From positions 1 to 64,000 of the forward strand of contig JAWZYV010006135.1 in assembly GCA_038373885.1 (NCBI GenBank): DNA of 64,000 nt, written 5' to 3'. The DNA comes from Cheiracanthium punctorium. Its lineage: Eukaryota > Arthropoda > Arachnida > Araneae > Cheiracanthiidae. The number at the start of each line of letters is the position of its first letter. Position 1 is the first letter of the stretch. The position numbers and the translations under genes were made by a program. Under the pieces are notes generated by a model. The model made no database searches, had not been told where the DNA came from, and worked only from the letters and a program-made list of their open reading frames with translations. This document shows, one piece after another, positions 37,901-43,574 of the stretch.

Positions 37901-40357
37901 CTGACACTTTATTTGGCGATATTTCACCAAAAGCCGACAAACTTGAGATAGTCAGCGAGATTTTGGGGATAGCCAAAGTAGTCATTGACCACAGACCTTC
38001 AATGAATTGAATGCATCTATACACCTCAATGTATTCAAAGTCATTTGGCTCACCATGTAAATAAATTCTCAGTCGATTGCTGTCAAAAAAGATATTGAAA
38101 ACAGTTAGATATTACAATAGTTCTAAATACAAAGTTAAAAAAATCTACGGGTTAAAGTTTTAGAGTTATACAAAATAGGAAATAATTTTTGGCGCCAAAT
38201 TTGGCGATATTTCGGCGAAACTCGTCAATGTCGACGACATTTGGCGAGATTTTAAGCATAAACCAAACAATGACAGATTATCGCCAAATTTGGCGATATT
38301 TCGCCAAAACTCGCCAAGAACGATGACAAATGGCGATACTTTGGGCATGGACGAAATGACTGACTATCGCCAAATTTGGCGATATTTCGCCAAAACTCGC
38401 CAAGGTCGAGGACAGACGGCGAGATTTTGGGCATGTACCAAACAATGACTGTCTACAGTTGTGTTATAATGAAGATGTCCATAGACATTAAGGTACTGAA
38501 ATTCTTTTCGGTGGTCCTGTAAATAAACTCTCCAGTAGATTGGAACCAAAAATCGAGATGCACAACTAGATGTTACAACATTCTTATATATGAAATTTCA
38601 TAATAGTTTTTGAGATTTGAGAGTTAAATATGCACACACGTACACCAAAAGTCGCCAAGCTTGGCGACTTTTGGCATAGTTCTTGAGGGAGGCACGTGAC
38701 CGTGGTCGGACCATTACCTAACTTATGTGGTAGGACGGTATTGTGCTTGAAATGGATGAATGCCCCTAAAATTGCTATTGACCGTAATGTATTGGAAATC
38801 TTTTGAGTGTTCCTGTAGCAGAACTATAAATGATAAAGGCACTTTTTTTAATAGAGAAATTCATTTTCTAACTCTTTACAGCATATATCACTTCTGAGTC
38901 GTTTGAAATAGCCCAATACCTCTAAAAAACGCTTTGATGAATTTCGGCCCATAGAGCGTAATGTATTTCGAATCTTTTGGGCGGTCCTGTAGATAAACTA
39001 TTCAGTCGAATGGAACCGAAAGGGGAGGTGCACAACTAGATGTTACAGCAATCTTAAATATAAAGTTTCAACATTCAACGCCTAACAGTTTTTGAGATAT
39101 GCCAGTTTAATGAATTTCGGCCCATTGAGTGTAATGTATTTCGAATGTTTTGGGCAGTCCTGTAGATAAACTATCCAGTCGAATGGAACCAAAAGGGGAG
39201 GTGCACAACTGGATGTTACAACTATCCAAAATATGAAGTTTCGACATTCTACGCCTAATAGCTTTTGAGTTAGGCGAGTTTAATGAATTTCGGCCCATAG
39301 AGCGTAATGTATTTCGAATCTTTTGGGCGGTCCTGTACATAAACTATCCATTCGATTGCCACCAAAAGGGGAGGTGCACAACTAGATGTTACAACTATCC
39401 AAAATATGAAGTTTCGACATTCTACGCCTAATAGCTTTTGAGTTAGGCGAGTTTAATGAATTTCGGCCCATAGAGCGTAATGTATTTCGAATCTTTTGGG
39501 CGGTCCTGTACATAAACTATCCATTCGATTGCCACCAAAAGGGGAGGTGCACAACTAGATCATAGAACAATCCTAAATATCAAATCTCAACATTCTACGA
39601 CCAATAGTTTTTGAGATATGCGAGTTACATACATACGTACGTACGTACGTACGTACAGACGGCATGGAAAAACTGGCCACAGTAGACTCGCCACTGGTCA
39701 AAATGAGTTGCAGACGCGTTAATATGATCGTGCATGCTAGCCTACGATGAGATGCATCGAAAAAATTTTTAAAATTCAATTTAGAGGTAGTCAAAATCGG
39801 TTTTTATGTCGAAATTTGGCCCCCAAAATTTTTCGGGATCACATTACTTCCTTATACTACGTACAAGGAAGTAAAAAAGGCAAAGAAGTATTATATTCAA
39901 TTATTACCCTGTAAAATGTTTTATTAAACTAGTTCAATGATTTTAAATTGATAATTAAGTTTTTTCAATCGAGACTAGGCATTACATGCATCATTCTAAT
40001 GTCATCTCTATTATATAAATTGAGAATAACTTTGTAGTTCTGTAATATTTTCATAATAAAAAATACACATGCTTACGTAAAATTCAGTTGAACTGACAAT
40101 GTATGGAAGACTTCAGCCAAGGGACCAGACATGTACAGTCGACCCGATAAATTTCTCAACTTCAAAAACGGAAGATACTGAAATTTTAAAGTCAAGACAC
40201 ACAGGTTAATGTAATAATAAACTACTATAACTACTATGTAATATTATAAAAGTACGGAAAAGTAATACTGCAAATGTTTAAACGTACGAAGACTATTTCT
40301 TTGGACAACAAATTCTTGACTCACCTCTCCCACTGCGACTTCAAAATGCTTCGTCAT
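5255..40357 (-). CDS. Ionotropic receptor (IR / iGluR-like ligand-gated channel), 8 coding exons
   Basis: Joining 40357-40325, 40177-40077, 32213-32126, 31072-30914, 29708-29567, 26518-26304, 21443-21154 and 5498-5255 on the minus strand gives 423 codons and a stop. Every intron is GT-AG and phases match at all seven junctions (0,2,0,0,1,0,2). Order of parts: S1 half-site about 5-108, with FTMTYDR at residues 83-89 aligning to the iGluR agonist-binding Thr (84) and Arg (89); TM1 about 117-142; pore loop about 156-173; TM3 about 186-212; S2 about 219-380, with Asp292 at the iGluR acidic ligand contact and Cys310/Cys367 at the conserved S2 disulfide; TM4 about 385-404. There is no amino-terminal (LIVBP-like) domain, as usual for divergent arthropod IRs, which act as plasma-membrane chemosensory cation channels with IR co-receptors. 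No signal peptide follows from the chosen start, and TGA directly precedes that ATG, so an unusual N-terminus or a missed exon is possible. Ligand and orthology are unknown. Coding DNA is under 4% of the locus. Confidence 0.85.
5926..6165 (+). repeat. tRNA-derived SINE, copy 1
   Basis: It starts CCTCACCATGGCACAGTGG, has an A-box-like start, a B-box-like GGTTTCGGGTCCC near 5989-6001, a body with the phrase AACGTGAATACGCGTT, and ends in a (CAAA)n tail. A second copy is at 18878-19100 and a 5'-truncated, disrupted one at 24672-25262. Confidence 0.75.
6180..6435 (-). repeat. Possible second tRNA-derived SINE family
   Basis: On the minus strand, GGGACACAGTAGTCAAGCC at the 6435 end resembles a tRNA D-arm/A-box, and ATGTTCAAGTCTTGG at about 6382-6368 resembles a B-box. 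The sequence continues into a non-tRNA body. The open frame 6126-6434 across it has no protein motif and is taken as chance. Confidence 0.4.
6440..7385. other. IR last intron, no further element recognised
   Basis: AT-rich intronic DNA. Short open frames (6443-6625, 7059-7274) show no family features. Confidence 0.5.
7388..7811. mobile_element. Foldback mariner derivative (two inverted 3' ends)
   Basis: The two ends are inverted copies: the left begins TACGAGAATTTGTTCCGAAA and the right, read on the minus strand, CACGAGGGTCGTTCCGAAAG, both mariner-type terminal repeats. Inside, the right arm encodes YDKCLNVGSEYVEN, and the left arm on the minus strand encodes YDKCLNVGVNYVE followed by a stop. 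Both look like the carboxy end of a mariner transposase. The element is therefore two mariner 3' ends joined head to head, with no 5' end or catalytic region. Confidence 0.7.
7868..8175 (+). mobile_element. Non-autonomous element with CAGGGTGTCC end, copy 1
   Basis: It begins TATACAGGGTGTCCGGTGCT and matches, in opposite orientation, the sequence at 18667-18355 over about 300 bp (shared phrases GCTAACGCTGTCCAATG, TTGCAAAAATGCTTTAAAA, CCCCCGGTCCTATCAGT). The CAGGGTGTCC terminus after TA suggests a Tc1/mariner-type MITE. The far end is not defined. Confidence 0.5.
8877..8912 (+). promoter_or_regulatory. LTR core promoter: TATA box and initiator
   Basis: TATAAATA at 8877-8884 is followed about 30 bp downstream by TTCAGTG (about 8906-8912), an arthropod-type initiator. 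The 3' LTR has TATATATAG and AGTTCAGTG at the matching places, so spacing is conserved between the copies. Transcription (the start of R) probably begins near 8909. Confidence 0.6.
9244..9249 (+). terminator. LTR polyadenylation signal
   Basis: AATAAA lies about 100 bp before the LTR end; the 3' LTR has AATAAA at 15401-15406 in the equivalent position, where it would end the element's transcript. Confidence 0.55.
9353..9370 (+). other. Primer-binding site of the gypsy element
   Basis: TGGTGTCAGGTGTGGGAT begins two bases after the 5' LTR and starts with TGG, the complement of a tRNA CCA end. The tRNA species was not identified. Confidence 0.6.
9421..10650 (+). pseudogene. gag: gag remnant of the gypsy element
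   Basis: It starts at ATG 9421 but meets TAA after 15 codons (9466), then a frameshift near 9510, an in-frame TAA at 9699-9701, a frameshift near 10165 and another inside the zinc knuckle near 10560. The N-terminal part is a strongly charged coiled coil with repeated units of the type SGQAD(F/L)EKKI. Next come a capsid-like helical region (EGKTPWEAYKTQF, about 9931-9970) and, near 10549-10580, CWKC, the first half of a CCHC zinc knuckle whose second half is in another frame. Gag would have packaged the element RNA. Confidence 0.8.
10649..14223 (+). pseudogene. pol: pol remnant: protease, RT, RNase H, integrase
   Basis: Protease: VIDTGANVTII near 10762. Reverse transcriptase: VDYRRLND, LDLKSGYWQ, MPFGLCNAPATF and the catalytic YFDD (about 12013). 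RNase H follows a frameshift near 12396 (TDVS, AYWSKCLS, NADALSR). Integrase: HHCC zinc finger (LHN..GGHFG, WCQACDAC), catalytic D (LDILGP), D (HSDQG) and E (DGMVERF), then a GPY/F-like C-terminus (WDGPYTV); no chromodomain. Stops at 13222-13224 (TAG), 13627-13629 (TAA) and 14014-14016 (TGA) interrupt the integrase in an otherwise constant frame, so these are point losses. All catalytic residues I can see in RT and integrase remain, so decay looks moderate. Confidence 0.9.
14591..14600 (+). other. Polypurine tract of the gypsy element
   Basis: GGGAAGGGGG stands three bases before the 3' LTR, the position from which plus-strand DNA synthesis is primed. Confidence 0.7.
14604..15506 (+). repeat. 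3' LTR of the gypsy element
   Basis: TGTTACG...GCAACA, 903 bp, aligned throughout with the 5' LTR and followed by ATAT. It carries the same GGCGCCAAATTTGGCGAT module (about 14838-14890), TATA box and AATAAA. Confidence 0.92.
15855..17313 (-). mobile_element. hAT transposon relic inside the third LTR
   Basis: The right end on the minus strand is TAGGGATACGTAAATTTCG; the left end on plus is TAAGATACGTAATTTTCG, imperfect terminal inverted repeats. The interior holds a minus-strand hAT transposase remnant. The element splits the LTR at a single point; an 8-bp target duplication is not clear, probably through mutation. Confidence 0.75.
15987..17102 (-). pseudogene. hAT transposase remnant
   Basis: Frames at 17102-16818 and 16412-15987, with linking frame fragments between, show QCWAHKLNLVGD, then TRWNSWFKS (near 16810-16775), then VDAEGYFSIYNIVINDLRKR near the end, the hAT C-terminal dimerisation region. 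Several stops interrupt it and the N-terminal BED finger and first catalytic region are missing or unrecognisable. Non-functional. Confidence 0.8.
18023..18219. mobile_element. hAT-type MITE with 8-bp target duplication
   Basis: The 197-bp element starts CAGAGCCCGATTATGACC and ends, on the minus strand, CAGGGCCTTATTATCGCATG. TCTGCTTG stands directly on both sides (18015-18022 and 18220-18227), an exact 8-bp duplication as made by hAT transposases. No coding capacity. Confidence 0.8.
18355..18667 (-). mobile_element. Non-autonomous element with CAGGGTGTCC end, copy 2
   Basis: Reverse-oriented homologue of 7868-8175. Its terminus on the minus strand reads CAGTGTGTCCAGTGCTAACG. Copies 1 and 2 flank the gypsy/solo-LTR region in inverted orientation. 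Confidence 0.5.
18704..20712 (+). mobile_element. Family-H (DINE/HINE-like) element, copy A
   Basis: It starts TTTGATGTGGACAACACATG with ACTTCCTTGTACGT close behind, and ends at a hairpin ACTTCC..GGAAGT followed by AAAAA. Inner features match copies B-D: TTGGCGATATTTCG hairpins, a 29-30-bp palindrome around AAGCTT (19825-19853), a roughly 170-bp tandem unit and a TACGTACGTATG tract near 20465-20500. It is the most diverged copy and is interrupted by a SINE at 18878-19100. Confidence 0.75.
18878..19100 (+). repeat. tRNA-derived SINE, copy 2, nested in family-H copy A
   Basis: Same family as 5926-6165, with a clear B-box GGGTTCGGGTCCC and the phrase AACGTGAATACGCGTT. It interrupts copy A between TTCAATTGAAA and AGATTTCCTTCTGACAC, which are adjacent in copies B-D, so the SINE arrived later. 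Confidence 0.8.
20858..21118 (+). repeat. tRNA-derived SINE, Leu/Ser-like head
   Basis: GCCGCGATTGCGGAGTGGTTAA at about 20862 is a good tRNA 5' half with A-box, as in long-variable-arm tRNAs. The 3' half is degenerate, and the sequence continues into a body ending near GCAAACAAAAG. Not a functional tRNA. Confidence 0.55.
21154..21443 (-). CDS. IR gene, coding exon 7 (S2 lobe)
   Basis: Acceptor TTGCCTTACAG precedes 21443 and donor ACG|GTAAGA follows 21154. It encodes residues 247-342 plus two bases. Asp292 (in MITDG) aligns with the acidic agonist-contact residue of iGluRs, and Cys310 (DGQPC) with the first cysteine of the S2 disulfide. A piggyBac-type MITE lies about 50 bp upstream of the acceptor. 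Confidence 0.9.
21498..22094. mobile_element. piggyBac-type MITE, TTAA target duplication
   Basis: TTAA at 21494-21497 and 22095-22098 flanks inverted ends CACTAGAACCGCG / CGCGGTTCTAGTG. Inside, GGGTCAAATTGACCC or GGGTCAAAATGACCC palindromes occur four times as sub-terminal repeats (about 21540, 21718, 21873, 22065). There is no transposase. The right side of IR exon 7's acceptor is only about 50 bp away. Confidence 0.85.
22100..23220. other. IR intron 6, no element recognised
   Basis: AT-rich intronic sequence; I see no exon or repeat with defined ends. Confidence 0.5.
24672..25262 (+). repeat. 5'-truncated SINE split by a MITE
   Basis: 24672-24837 and 25229-25262 are the body and tail of the SINE family at 5926 and 18878 (phrases CGTGGCTGTCGATCGAATGG, TAACATGAATATACGTTAGA, TTAGGCAGA). 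The pieces are separated by the MITE at 24838-25222. Confidence 0.65.
24838..25222. mobile_element. MITE inside the SINE tail
   Basis: Inverted ends of about 55 bp: left TGGCTATTCGGACCGACGG and right (minus strand) TTGCTATCCAGACCGACGG. TAGCAT is duplicated at 24832-24837 and 25223-25228. There is no coding capacity and the superfamily is not assigned. Confidence 0.7.
26304..26518 (-). CDS. IR gene, coding exon 6 (TM3, start of S2)
   Basis: Acceptor ATTTTTCAG precedes 26518 and donor AAG|GTAGCT follows 26304. It encodes residues 175-246. TM3 (LSIIWMLSSLVISSVFGCI) occupies the position of the iGluR gating segment, with the SYTANLAAF motif degenerate as is usual in IRs. It is followed by KKIDSIDDLV, the classic IR/iGluR entry to S2. 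The intron on the 3' side begins only about 60 bp from a stack of nested transposons. Confidence 0.9.
26525..27490. other. IR intron 5, simple repeats
   Basis: Only simple sequence is evident: a short AT tract near 26808-26822 and repeated GCACATATATTTT blocks at about 26990-27055. Confidence 0.5.
27495..27980. repeat. Tandem dimer of a ~235-bp unit (MITE-like)
   Basis: CGTCTTTATACACTAATT occurs near 27508 and 27743. The following phrases (AATAATTTCCGTACTCCTTG, AGTTTCTTCAATTGACAGG, ATATTCCGGCAGC) repeat in order at the same 235-bp offset. The outer ends, ACACTTTCAGAAAAATT and AACTTTTGAGAGTGTA, are inverted, suggesting a dimeric MITE. Confidence 0.6.
27985..29560. other. IR intron 5 continued, nothing recognised
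   Basis: AT-rich sequence without a supportable exon, terminal repeats or tandem array. Confidence 0.5.
29567..29708 (-). CDS. IR gene, coding exon 5 (TM1 end and pore loop)
   Basis: Acceptor TTTTCCTTACAG precedes 29708 and donor AAAG|GTATTA follows 29567. It encodes residues 128-174 plus one base: VWIAIFTALISITFTL closes TM1, and the TLAFAKTLWKTICTLLQKG segment sits where IRs and iGluRs have the re-entrant pore loop. Confidence 0.85.
29808..30000 (+). pseudogene. mariner transposase C-terminal fragment
   Basis: The plus-strand frame at 29808 encodes LEEVHWEILIHLPYLPDIAP followed by SDFHLFRFMQ. This is the mariner block with the last catalytic aspartate (PDxAPSDxHLF). After a frameshift near 29910, LKSIQNWLSASK continues the family pattern. 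The rest is missing. It lies about 100 bp beyond IR exon 5, opposite strand. Confidence 0.8.
30725..30840. repeat. AT-rich palindromic microsatellite
   Basis: Alternating TATATA with interspersed CATA and TGTA units, largely self-complementary, about 75 bp 3' of IR exon 4. Confidence 0.6.
30914..31072 (-). CDS. IR gene, coding exon 4 (ligand-contact Arg, start of TM1)
   Basis: Acceptor TGTTTTAG precedes 31072; donor GCG|GTATTT follows 30914. It encodes residues 75-127: EVDLAVGPFTMTYDR, then FKLSYPLYADNVEILV, then the first half of TM1. An alternative donor further 3' would leave extra hydrophobic residues before the next exon; the chosen donor gives an uninterrupted TM1 (FSLA|VWIAIF). Confidence 0.9.
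31080..32120. other. IR intron 3 with a tRNA-like fragment and a short inverted repeat
   Basis: CATGGGTCTTTGAATTC near 31759 and GGTAATCAAAGACCCATG near 31826 form an imperfect inverted pair. At 31980-32028, CCCAGTGGTGTAATGGTTAG resembles a tRNA/SINE 5' half with A-box but lacks a B-box. No exon is supported here. Confidence 0.35.
32126..32213 (-). CDS. IR gene, coding exon 3 (S1 lobe)
   Basis: Acceptor ATCGCAG precedes 32213 and donor AAT|GTAAGT follows 32126. It completes codon 45 and encodes residues 46-74, including the GxxGPDGWTGMLGMV stretch typical of IR S1 before the Arg-bearing segment. It leaves phase 0. Confidence 0.85.
32215..33410. other. IR intron 2, 5'-most unique part, nothing recognised
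   Basis: AT-rich sequence between exon 3 and family-H copy B. A short palindrome GTCGACTTCGTCGAC lies near 32772. No gene is seen. Confidence 0.5.
33412..35380 (+). mobile_element. Family-H (DINE/HINE-like) element, copy B
   Basis: The 5' end is TCTGATGTGTCCAACACATG, a small hairpin, with sub-terminal ACTTCCTTGCACGT (33432-33445). The 3' end is ACGTACAAGGAAGT (35366-35379), the inverted partner, within a terminal hairpin ACTTCCTTA..TACAAGGAAGT. It sits between runs of A with no target duplication visible. Inside are TTGGCGA-TATT-TCGCCAA hairpins (about 33885-34090), a 30-bp palindrome (34333-34362), about three 173-bp tandem units (GAGGTGCACAACTAGAT at 34712, 34886, 35059) and an ACGT microsatellite near 35148-35163. 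This layout resembles non-autonomous Helentrons (DINE-1/HINE). No coding capacity. Confidence 0.8.
35387..37371 (+). mobile_element. Family-H element, copy C (head to tail with B)
   Basis: It begins six A residues after copy B and has the same termini and internal order; palindrome at 36309-36338, (ACGT)n near 37125-37155, longer than in B. Very similar to B and D by eye, so these three copies are younger than copy A. Confidence 0.85.
37723..39872 (+). mobile_element. Family-H element, copy D (extra tandem unit)
   Basis: Same termini after a 14-bp A run. It is longer than B and C because it has four, not three, 173-bp units (GAGGTGCACAACTAGAT at 39024, 39198, 39371, 39543). Palindrome at 38645-38674. 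It ends about 205 bp from the donor of IR exon 2. Confidence 0.85.
40077..40177 (-). CDS. IR gene, coding exon 2 (S1 lobe)
   Basis: Acceptor TTTCAG precedes 40177 and donor GTAAGC follows 40077. The exon encodes residues 12-44 plus two bases of codon 45, including SGPLAEVFHTLS, the conserved helix of the S1 lobe. The intron to exon 1 is only 147 bp; the intron to exon 3 is 7863 bp and contains three family-H repeats. Confidence 0.8.
40325..40357 (-). CDS. IR gene, coding exon 1 (start codon)
   Basis: Minus-strand exon with ATG at 40357-40355, acceptor CACAG just 5' of 40364 and donor GAG|GTGAGT after 40325. It encodes MTKHFEVAVGE, which continues in phase 0 into YLPFLKL of exon 2 and matches the conserved opening strand of IR S1 lobes. 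TGA immediately precedes the ATG in frame, so anything upstream in this exon would be 5' UTR. Confidence 0.65.
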
Positions 40358-40439
40358 TCAAAATCTGTGAAAAAGAATTTATAAATATTGATTAACTCCA
40401 AAAGGTTCAAAGTGATACATGTAATGGTTCAGAGTGACA

Positions 40440-40960
40440 GATATAATGCTACATAAAACACTTTTCAGAAAAGAAATCTATTTTTAAATTACCTACCAAA
40501 ACTGTTTAACAATCTTCGCTAGGCATATTCTAACTATACTTCACCTTTATAAATACTGCTTAGAAAGTGTATCATAATCCATGAGTGAACCCTATTTGTC
40601 TCCCATGTTACATAAAACACTTCTCTGAAATGAAATCTATATTAATATCGTCTACTAAAACTCTTTTATAATCTCTGCCAGGCATATTCTAATTGTACTT
40701 CTTCTTTGTAATAAACTGCAGCGTTCGCCACTTTCTAGCCAAATATGAAACATATTGGCAAGCTTAGTTCAGTTTTGAGGAATTTTTATTTGGTGCCAAA
40801 CGTGACAATAAATCATTAAAATTGCAAACCTTGGCGGTTAAAGATATTTTATTCCCCTCCCCGCGCGCTATCTGGCAATTTTTAGTATTTCTTCTCCATA
40901 GGCCGTAATGTGTGGGAAATACCTTTTCTAGCCTTCTAAAACAACTATAAGTCCTATACA
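40440..40960. repeat. Tandem ~161-bp units plus degenerate GCCAA module (family T)
   Basis: Two units (ACATAAAACACTT.. near 40449 and 40610; ATTCTAACTATACTT / ATTCTAATTGTACTT) are followed by a diverged CTAGCCAAATATGAAAC..TTGGCAAGC block. The same arrangement occurs at 55080-55750, and a reversed unit at 61930-62110. It lies just upstream of IR exon 1. Confidence 0.6.
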
Positions 40961-40992
40961 CACCAAAATCAATATAGGTTTTAGGATGTAGG

Positions 40993-42255
40993 ATGGTGAT
41001 CTATAATATATATACTAAATTTTATCTGAATCGAATGCATCGTTACCCTTTTGAAAAGTGCAACGGAAACGTGTCGACGCAAATCGATCCACAAATTATG
41101 TCGACAGAAAATACCGGAGTGAATCAAATAACGCTGTTAATGCTAAAAATTCGGAGAGAAGTTTACAGAACAATATTTCCCGTGAGCTTGATTTTAATCA
41201 TATTGTTAAGAAATTCCAATTTCTCTACAAATCCGAATCGAGAAGGGGGAAGGAAAATTTCTGGCTATATTACTGCGCTTTATAGAAGCTTATTACCTCT
41301 AACAAATTTCATGCACAGAAATGTACAAATAAATATTTTTAAATGGATAAATTTATCCAATTACCCAGCAACTTCTTTAGTCTTCTCAGTGATCCATTCT
41401 GAAATTTCCATACTGAAAAATAAAAAAATGAATGACTATTATGAGTCACTAGCAGTCCGATAAATTAGAGACTTACCTGAAACTAATATCCAACATCCAT
41501 TCTGTTAAAATTGAAACGAAAATTGCTGCGAAAGAAAAATGTATGTTCGCAAAGATACAAATACCTTTACAAGCAGGTATATTTGTCTCATGAACCAATC
41601 AGATTCGTTTTCAATAAGGAGGACGTGCAACGCAGATTCACTTATGAAAGGAATTCGATATTTTCCTGAAAAAATTACAGTTCAGTTTTTTTTTTTTCCA
41701 ACGAAAACATTGCAAGTAGTAAACTATTATTACAAAAACAGGATGCATAATTGAATTGGCTTATTTAGTTTTCATGACACCTGCTTTCTTTGTCAATTTT
41801 CAAATGCTGCGTGAAAGAGAATTTGAAGGTCACAAAATTATGTCACTAGAATCCTATTGCAGGGCTTTTTAACTTTTTTTTTCAGAAAGAAAAATTCCTC
41901 AGTTTTTCATAAATAATGCAAACACATATGGATTTTGCATTCTTTTTCTATGGCTACAGAACATGGCACATAAGACAAGCGTATGTTGATTTTAAAAGAC
42001 GTAAATTTCGTAGATTTGTTCACACTTTTAAAAGGACATTTTTAAAGACAGTGGGAAATAATTTAAACTTTTCACAAATTGCCTAGTTTCTAACTCAGTA
42101 TTAAAGATTACCTATTTCACAGACTTTCTTTGCGTTACAGGCAACTCTGCCATCAAAACATTGCAAAAAGTGAACTTTCCATAGTGGAAAAAAAAATGAT
42201 ATGCCAATTGCATCTATTATAAGAATACTTATAACATAATCTTGTTTTATTTTAC
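40993..42255. other. Upstream region of the IR gene, no gene on plus strand supported
   Basis: The plus-strand open frame 40993-41463 (156 codons) is the longest non-transposon frame here but has no recognisable domain, and I see no supporting splice or family signal. The IR promoter and 5' UTR probably lie in this interval; no confident TATA/Inr pair was found. Confidence 0.4.
41477..41525 (-). other. Possible noncoding 5' exon of the IR gene
   Basis: On the minus strand a pyrimidine-rich acceptor (TTTTTCTTTCGCAG) precedes 41525 and a perfect donor CAG|GTAAGT follows 41477, enclosing 49 bp. No reading frame through it joins IR exon 1 or 2 without a stop, so it could only be untranslated. 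Short consensus splice pairs arise by chance, hence low confidence. Confidence 0.25.
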
Positions 42256-42260
42256 TTATA

Positions 42261-42953
42261 CAGGGTATCCCAAAAAGGTGATGACATGCTTTATTTATTT
42301 ATCTATTAGAGATGAGTGGACAATGTAAATAAAAAAAATATTCAAAATTAGGTAGAGGAAAAAACAATTATGTTAAGAAAACATTCGCCTCGTAATTTTT
42401 TTTAATATTACATTTTTTAAACTTGTATAAGACCCCGTACAAAAAAAGATTCCCATTTAGTAAAGTGTATTTCATAAATTACATGAGGTGATATGCAAAA
42501 TTTGAGAGTTATACGTATGATATAAAGTATCAGAGATATGAAGATAAATATATGCTAACTTAATCACTTTTCAACAGCTTTCACGGGCCGTGCACAAATT
42601 ATGAAAGAAAATAATTTTTTGCGTTCTAGCATTAAAGGTTCGCATTCAAATTCACGTATAGCCCTGATCATCTTTGTTTAAAGATATCTCGAATACGTTT
42701 TATAATAAAAGTATAAAATTTTGTTGAATATCACCACATTAGCGTATGGGGCACGTTTTGCTAATTGGTAAATTTTCTGTACGGTGGTTGTATACAAATT
42801 GAAAAAGTGTAACTTTTTAAAAATTTACGAGAACTTTTTTAACGTATTCTTTTTTCCTACCTTATTTTGAATATATTTTCAATTTACATTGCCCACTCAT
42901 CTCTAATAGATAAAAAATTAAAGCGTGCAAACCACCTTTATGGGACACCCTAT
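42261..42953. mobile_element. MITE with ~105-bp inverted ends (CAGGGTATCCC)
   Basis: The left end CAGGGTATCCCAAAAAGG and right end (minus strand) TAGGGTGTCCCATAAAGG extend inward with matching phrases, e.g. TATCTATTAGAGATGAGTGG on both arms. A TA precedes the left end. The long arms and CAGGGTGTCCC termini suggest a Tc1/mariner-type non-autonomous element. A related right end lies at about 47405-47431. Confidence 0.75.
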
Positions 42954-43026
42954 TTAACAGCATAACGAAAATTAAAAGTCAATCTCACTAAGGTGTTTCT
43001 TTAAATCGCAGCCATTAATCCTTTAA

Positions 43027-43260
43027 CGCTCAGTGTGCCCGCTCTGGTAACACCAAACTCTGACGTTTTGACTATTGCCAGTAGATAGTAGAAAAATAGC
43101 TGGCTGTGCCCGCGCACAGCCAGCTGCGTCAAAAAAGAGTCTCTAGATCCGTGGCACGCGATGAACGTTTCGATCGTCCGCCATCTTGCTGGTAGTTAAG
43201 TCGAGCGATGGCAAGGGCTGCCCTTTTTTCAGCATTGGGAAAGGGTTGCGCCTCAAAGGG
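43027..43260. mobile_element. Possible piggyBac-type MITE
   Basis: TTAA at 43023-43026 and 43261-43264; ends CGCTCAGTGTGCCCGC and (minus strand) CCCTTTGAGGCGCAACCC are weakly alike. It contains a perfect 12-bp-arm hairpin AGCTGGCTGTGC/GCACAGCCAGCT at 43098-43125. The G+C content is distinctly above that of its surroundings. Confidence 0.5.
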
Positions 43261-43479
43261 TTAAAGCAAATGTATTGTTGTTGCGTATTTGCCAGTTGAT
43301 CTGCTTTTCGCAGCTTAAAACTATGTATCAGAACTGGCCAATTTTTGCATTTTATTTCATAGAAAGCGGTTAATAAATTCACTAGTTATTCATCATTAAA
43401 CTCTCTGATTGTTAATTCAGTCGTTGAATGCGCATTTCTTTTTCTCTCTTTCTTCGAATGCACTCAAACCCTGCGGCTA

Positions 43480-43570
43480 ATAGTAGGGCATTGCGCTGCT
43501 ATGCCACTGTTCCAAGGTTCGACTTTGGGGCTGGGCGAAGTTGACATAATTTTTCATTCCGTTAATGGTA
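43480..43570 (+). repeat. tRNA-like SINE head
   Basis: TAGTAGGGCATTGCGCTGC followed by GGTTCGACTTTGGGG, a B-box-like motif, resembles a tRNA-derived SINE start. The acceptor stem does not close and there is no clear body. Confidence 0.3.
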
Positions 43571-43574
43571 CGAT

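Noticed and set aside
33854..38549. Repeated 60-61-codon minus-strand open frames (same peptide in copies B, C, D)
   Set aside because: They repeat because the family-H DNA repeats; the frames follow the GCCAA hairpins and show frame-breaking changes in copy A.
40993..41463. 156-codon plus-strand open frame upstream of the IR gene
   Set aside because: No domain, no codon or motif pattern, overlaps another frame on the same strand, and lies in AT-rich DNA with no supporting splice sites.
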